A stretch of DNA of 18,416 bases from G020354785 sp964521285 (GTDB taxonomy: Bacteria > Bacteroidota > Bacteroidia > Bacteroidales > UBA10428). The notes beneath the pieces were generated by a model that made no database searches, had not been told where the DNA came from, and saw only the letters and a program-made list of their open reading frames with translations. The position numbers and the translations under genes are program-made. The stretch lies in the NCBI GenBank assembly GCA_964521285.1, contig CAZFQS010000042.1, forward strand, positions 1-18,416, in the 5' to 3' direction. Of the stretch, positions 15,438-18,416 are shown piece by piece (positions within the stretch are counted from its first letter, which is position 1; every line of letters begins with the position of its first letter).

Positions 15438-16796
15438 TTAAAAATTAACATAGACTTTTTTTGCCCATGAAGCTTTTCCGTCAGTCAGTCTTACAATATA
15501 CATTCCTGATTTGATAAAATGATCCGGCAAATTAATACTGGTCTTACCTTCTATTCCAGTATTCACCTTTTGAGATAATAAACATGTGCCTTTAACGTCA
15601 TAAAGGCTAAACAATAGTTCTAAATCTGATAAAGCCGGCATTATGAGTATAAGGTTGTTATCGATTATTGAAAACCTTATGTTTTCTACTCTTAATTCAC
15701 CATTCACTCCCTTATTCTTTATAAAAGTGGCTGGAATAGTATCATCATCAGGTGGTATTGAATCTATTTCAGGGATTACATAATTATTATTTTTTAAAAT
15801 TTTTACCTCTCCGTTATCAGGTATTACATCAAACATAAGATAGACATTTGAATCAACCATAACAATACGTGCAGGTACTGAATCATTATTCTGCAAAACA
15901 TCAGCAGATGGCCATTCAAAAGGAAGAGGCCGGCGCAAAGTTAAAGGATAGTTATAAATTGAATCAGCTAAATTATCTGTAACCTGTAAAGTCATTATTG
16001 TGTCTTCATTAGATGTTTCAGTAACTGTAACTGCATTTCTTTCTTTAATATAAAGAGCTGTATTTTTAAATGTTGTCACCCAAAATTTACTCTTACGGAC
16101 ACTTAAGAACTCAATACTACTTCTAAGAATGTCTGAAGACAGAGGAGAATAACCACCATCATTGTCAATACCATGGAGTAAGAATACACACCATCCATTT
16201 GACGTTGCCGCACTTTCGAATTTTGTTTTGAAGTCCTGAAGTGTTTTTACTGAACCCTGACTACCACAGATTATTGAACTTACATTCATAAATGTTCCTG
16301 GTGTACTAGGCTCAATAAATCCCTGGCAACCTCTTGCAGCAATATAATACTTGCTACAAATTGAGTCGATACCTCTAACGCAATAAGGATATGCTATCGT
16401 AATACATTGTTGCCCGGATATATTGTTTTCAATGGTTTCTTTGGAAACTTTCAATTCTGTTATTTGCTAGTCAGTGTTAATATCTCCAAAATTAGCATGT
16501 GAAACAGTGTGACTTACCACTTCATGGCCTTCTGAAGCTGCACTTTGTAACGTTGTCCAGTTAGGTGACCAACTTGTAACTGTAAATAAGGTAAGGTCAA
16601 AATCAAATTCATTAAACATCGGTATGGCTTTAGCGAACTGATTAGAGGTTCCATCATCAAAAGTATAATTAATAGCTGTTTGCCTGAAACCATGCCATGT
16701 TCCAACTTCATACGGAAAATCAAGGGTTTGAGAATAGCAAGATATTCCAGTAGTAATTAAAGCAATACCAAATAAAATTTTATCAATGCGGTACAT
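15438..16796 (-). pseudogene. Secreted NodB-type polysaccharide deacetylase with T9SS sorting domain, split by an amber codon
   Basis: Two minus-strand frames, 16796-16467 (109 residues) and 16454-15438, lie in the same reading frame and are separated by one TAG at 16467-16469 followed by the codons Q-I-T-E. Read through, the protein is 452 residues. It has a signal peptide (1-23, ending CYSQ), the CE4/NodB metal motif NYTFDDG (43-49), His96 and His100 in SHTVSHAN, an AYPYC motif after the stop, and VFLLHGID near 204-211. It ends with a beta-rich type A T9SS-like sorting domain (SGMYIVRLTDG ... KKVYVNF). Such enzymes remove acetyl groups from cell-wall or plant glycans outside the cell. The stop separates the first two metal motifs from the rest, so the product should be dead unless the codon is suppressed or is a sequencing error. 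Nothing else in the frame is broken. Confidence 0.85.
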
Positions 16797-16831
16797 ATTT
16801 TAATGTCTAATTTGTTAAATATTATTTTGGC

Positions 16832-16878
16832 TGTAAATGTAACCAATTTATCATGATTTCTATGATTTGGTATTTACA
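16832..16878. repeat. Bulged inverted repeat upstream of the deacetylase
   Basis: TGTAAAT-GTA-ACCAA (16832-16846) pairs with TTGGT-ATTTACA (16867-16878), leaving GTA as a bulge: 12 bp in total. A smaller ATCAT/ATGAT pair lies inside the loop. It stands 36 bases before the deacetylase ATG at 16796 and could be a 5'-leader structure or operator. The rest of 16797-16930 is AT-rich with no gene seen. Confidence 0.45.
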
Positions 16879-16930
16879 GAATATGAATGTATTTAATTTG
16901 CATTAATGAAACACCAGATATTATGGGAGG

Positions 16931-17129
16931 TCAATAAAGGTGATAGAGATTTTTAAAATCCATTTGTTTCATTTTATCCAATGCTATGCCGCTTATATGG
17001 CCTATTGTACAATATAATAAGTATACTTTGTCTTTATTTAATTTACTTACCCAATTTTCAAAATCTTCAGAAAACACATCATAGTATATTGAGTTTTCAA
17101 TGTGCTCTTCATCGTACATGTTTTCTGTA
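16931..17129 (-). pseudogene. Rhodanese-like domain fragment
   Basis: The frame of 62 residues from an ATG at 17119 reads MYDEEHIENSIYYDVFSEDF, then LNKDKVYLLYCTIGHISG, then ALDKMKQMDFKNLYHLY. This is the middle of a rhodanese domain: 'EEHI..S' helix, DVFS...F, strand plus loop YLLYC with the active-site Cys37, and DFKNLYHL. The loop CTIGHIS lacks the usual Arg (CxxGxRS). The start of the domain is missing: the in-frame codons upstream hit a stop inside the DUF2961 gene end, and homology-like residues start right after it. The end is missing too, since TGA replaces the usual GG-I-x-x-W segment. A truncated relic, probably joined to the DUF2961 end by rearrangement. Confidence 0.6.
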
Positions 17130-17273
17130 CTTAATTACTAAAAAGCTCTTCCAAATTCATAATCCTTTGTTCTGCAGAGGGCAGTTCTGGTAAAGGTTCA
17201 CTTGGTACAGGTTCATACCAGAATGTTGCAACCGACAAGTCATCGGAGCGCTCATAAAGACAACAACCTATTT
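17130..17273 (-). repeat. 144-bp repeat, copy within the DUF2961 gene end
   Basis: This is the counterpart of 14402-14545: same orientation, same length, no gaps, about 85 percent identical by eye, and covering the last 46 codons plus stop of the DUF2961 gene. The two copies are 2728 bases apart and bracket the GNAT gene, the broken deacetylase and the rhodanese fragment. Confidence 0.85.
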
Positions 17274-18297
17274 GTTGAATGGTAACTCTGCAATCCTTTT
17301 TCCAGTAAATCGGATCAGGTAGATGCCAGCGATACATTGAGATGTATTCATGGCTCATATCTTTTGGTTCGTTAGTATTATAATCAGGAACCTGAAAAGT
17401 GGAATCTGATTTATAAATTAGATTACAGCCGTGGTTTAGGAAAGTGGTTTGCTGGATTCCATAAGAAAGTCCCACATAATCTTCACTGCCGGTTCCACAA
17501 ATTGTAGGAAAATCAGTGTCACCGTCCATATAAAACTTAATTTCACCCTCTCCCCACCATCCGGGATATAGAGTGCGTATCCCCAAAACAGCTCCAATAA
17601 ACCTCCCCTTGCCTACCCTTTTAGGTAATACTTCGAAATCCTTTTTTTGCAAAGTAGGATTTTCTCTTCGAAAACAAACATGTAATCTCCCTACATCTTC
17701 ATCATGCCTGTCGTTAATTGTATAATCAATTTGATAATATAAGTAAAAAGCTATATCGGACTCATTTGTTAGTGTGATTTTAGCTTTTTTAGTGAAAGGC
17801 ATGGGCAACCAGATATTAAAAGCAGCATTTTCGCCAACAGAATGCACTGCTGACTGATATGATGTCACTTTTGCGTGTGCCAGTCCCATAAAGTCGCCAA
17901 GGGGGCATTCAATACTCGGATGTTCCTGTCCGTCCCAGTATGCACGAATAATAGTAGTGCGCAATAATTGAGTCCGTCCTGTAGCTTCTAACCATGAAAA
18001 ATCTGTCCATTCACCTGTCATCCAGATATGCCTGATGGTACCTGATTGGTTTATATCACATAATATTACCGTTTCACCCGGGTTGATTTTTTTGTTTGGG
18101 GCACCTTTACGCCCGACTCCTATTTCACTTGCAGCTTTGCCTCCTTCCCCGGGTTCGCCCGTTGTATTCTCAAATGAAATGGAACGAGATTGTATACTGA
18201 AATTTATGTTATAAAGCTCATTGTTTGTATTTAACTGAGTCGTCGCTGTTTTACAAAATACAACGACCAACAAATATAAAATTATACTTCGTTTCAT
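17131..18297 (-). CDS. Secreted DUF2961 protein (GH172-type glycoside hydrolase family)
   Basis: Read from the ATG at 18297 the protein has 388 residues and begins with a signal peptide, MKRSIILYLLVVVFCKTATT (Cys15 might be a lipobox, uncertain). DUF2961 hallmarks follow: SGTIRHIWMTGEW at 85-97, RAYWDGQEHPSIECPLGDFMG at 118-138, YPGWWGEGEIKFYMDGD at 244-260, and CGTGSEDYVGLSYG at 267-280. The family now includes GH172 enzymes acting on alpha-D-fructofuranosides and alpha-D-arabinofuranosides; acidic residues in the last two motifs (Glu250/252 and Glu272) are the likely catalytic ones. An in-frame upstream ATG at 18372 would add 25 residues that look like an IS30 transposase start, so I prefer 18297. 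The 3' end exists in a second copy at 14402-14545. The gene appears intact; substrate is not predictable from sequence. Confidence 0.85.
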   Translation of the reverse strand: MKRSIILYLLVVVFCKTATTQLNTNNELYNINFSIQSRSISFENTTGEPGEGGKAASEIGVGRKGAPNKKINPGETVILCDINQSGTIRHIWMTGEWTDFSWLEATGRTQLLRTTIIRAYWDGQEHPSIECPLGDFMGLAHAKVTSYQSAVHSVGENAAFNIWLPMPFTKKAKITLTNESDIAFYLYYQIDYTINDRHDEDVGRLHVCFRRENPTLQKKDFEVLPKRVGKGRFIGAVLGIRTLYPGWWGEGEIKFYMDGDTDFPTICGTGSEDYVGLSYGIQQTTFLNHGCNLIYKSDSTFQVPDYNTNEPKDMSHEYISMYRWHLPDPIYWKKDCRVTIQQIGCCLYERSDDLSVATFWYEPVPSEPLPELPSAEQRIMNLEELFSN

Positions 18298-18372
18298 GAT
18301 ATCTAATTTTAATAATGTTTCTATGATTATTCGTTCTCGTAAACTTAATCGTTTGTAGTTCTTTTTATCCAT
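18298..18372 (-). mobile_element. IS30-like transposase N-terminal remnant, in frame with the DUF2961 gene
   Basis: Twenty-five codons starting at an ATG (18372) read MDKKNYKRLSLRERIIIETL and a few more residues. This resembles the first helix of the N-terminal helix-turn-helix of IS30-family transposases ('xYxxLsleERxxIexLL'). It then runs without a stop into the DUF2961 signal peptide. The helix-turn-helix continuation and the catalytic DDE domain are absent. The match is short, so the family call is tentative. Confidence 0.45.
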
Positions 18373-18374
18373 TT

Positions 18375-18402
18375 AACAAATCTAACTTTTTTTAGATTTG
18401 TT
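18375..18402. repeat. Hairpin just upstream of the IS30-like start
   Basis: AACAAATCTAA (18375-18385) and TTAGATTTGTT (18392-18402) are perfect 11-bp inverted arms around a 6-base loop. On the minus strand the hairpin ends two bases before the transposase-like ATG, where it could hide the ribosome binding region, a known way insertion sequences limit translation from outside transcripts. It could also be an element end. Confidence 0.55.
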
Positions 18403-18416
18403 GCGCTAGGTTATTG

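Overview
The window looks like chromosomal DNA from a member of the Bacteroidota (Bacteroidetes). It carries a SusC/SusD outer-membrane glycan-uptake pair, Bacteroidetes-style lipoprotein signals, an AT-rich sequence without strong Shine-Dalgarno sites, a Nudix-fold sugar regulator of the Bacteroidetes AraR/XylR type, and a secreted enzyme with a C-terminal domain resembling a type IX secretion (T9SS) sorting signal. The last point argues for a free-living or marine/soil lineage, perhaps Marinilabiliales-like, rather than a gut Bacteroides; the genus cannot be told from this.

Left half (1-10600, all on the + strand): a compact pentose/oligosaccharide locus. A leader with a hairpin precedes susC (241-3540), susD (3590-5230) and a SusE/SGBP-position surface glycan-binding lipoprotein (5260-6480), closed by an unusual long-loop terminator. 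Then come a Nudix-type regulator (6640-7380), xylulokinase (7428-8909), a 21-bp tandem repeat, and xylose isomerase (9207-10535) with a strong hairpin terminator that works for both strands. The logic is import of an oligosaccharide, probably xylose-containing, by SusCD, then xylose -> xylulose -> xylulose 5-phosphate by XylA and XylB, with the Nudix protein as likely sensor-repressor. No glycoside hydrolase or inner-membrane xylose transporter lies in this part.

Middle (10600-14400, - strand): an ORF6N-family gene remnant whose core is a perfect 33-bp palindrome, followed by a peptidase-containing (C39) ABC exporter and its HlyD-type membrane fusion partner. The exporter looks intact, but no leader-peptide substrate is visible beside it.

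Right part (14400-18416, - strand): a decayed accessory region. It holds an intact GNAT acetyltransferase, a secreted NodB-type polysaccharide deacetylase interrupted by one in-frame amber codon, a truncated rhodanese fragment, a DUF2961/GH172-type secreted protein, a 144-bp orphan copy of the end of that same gene 2.7 kb away, and an IS30-like transposase N-terminus fused in frame upstream. This is a patchwork of duplication, truncation and insertion-sequence debris. No rRNA, tRNA or CRISPR array was seen.
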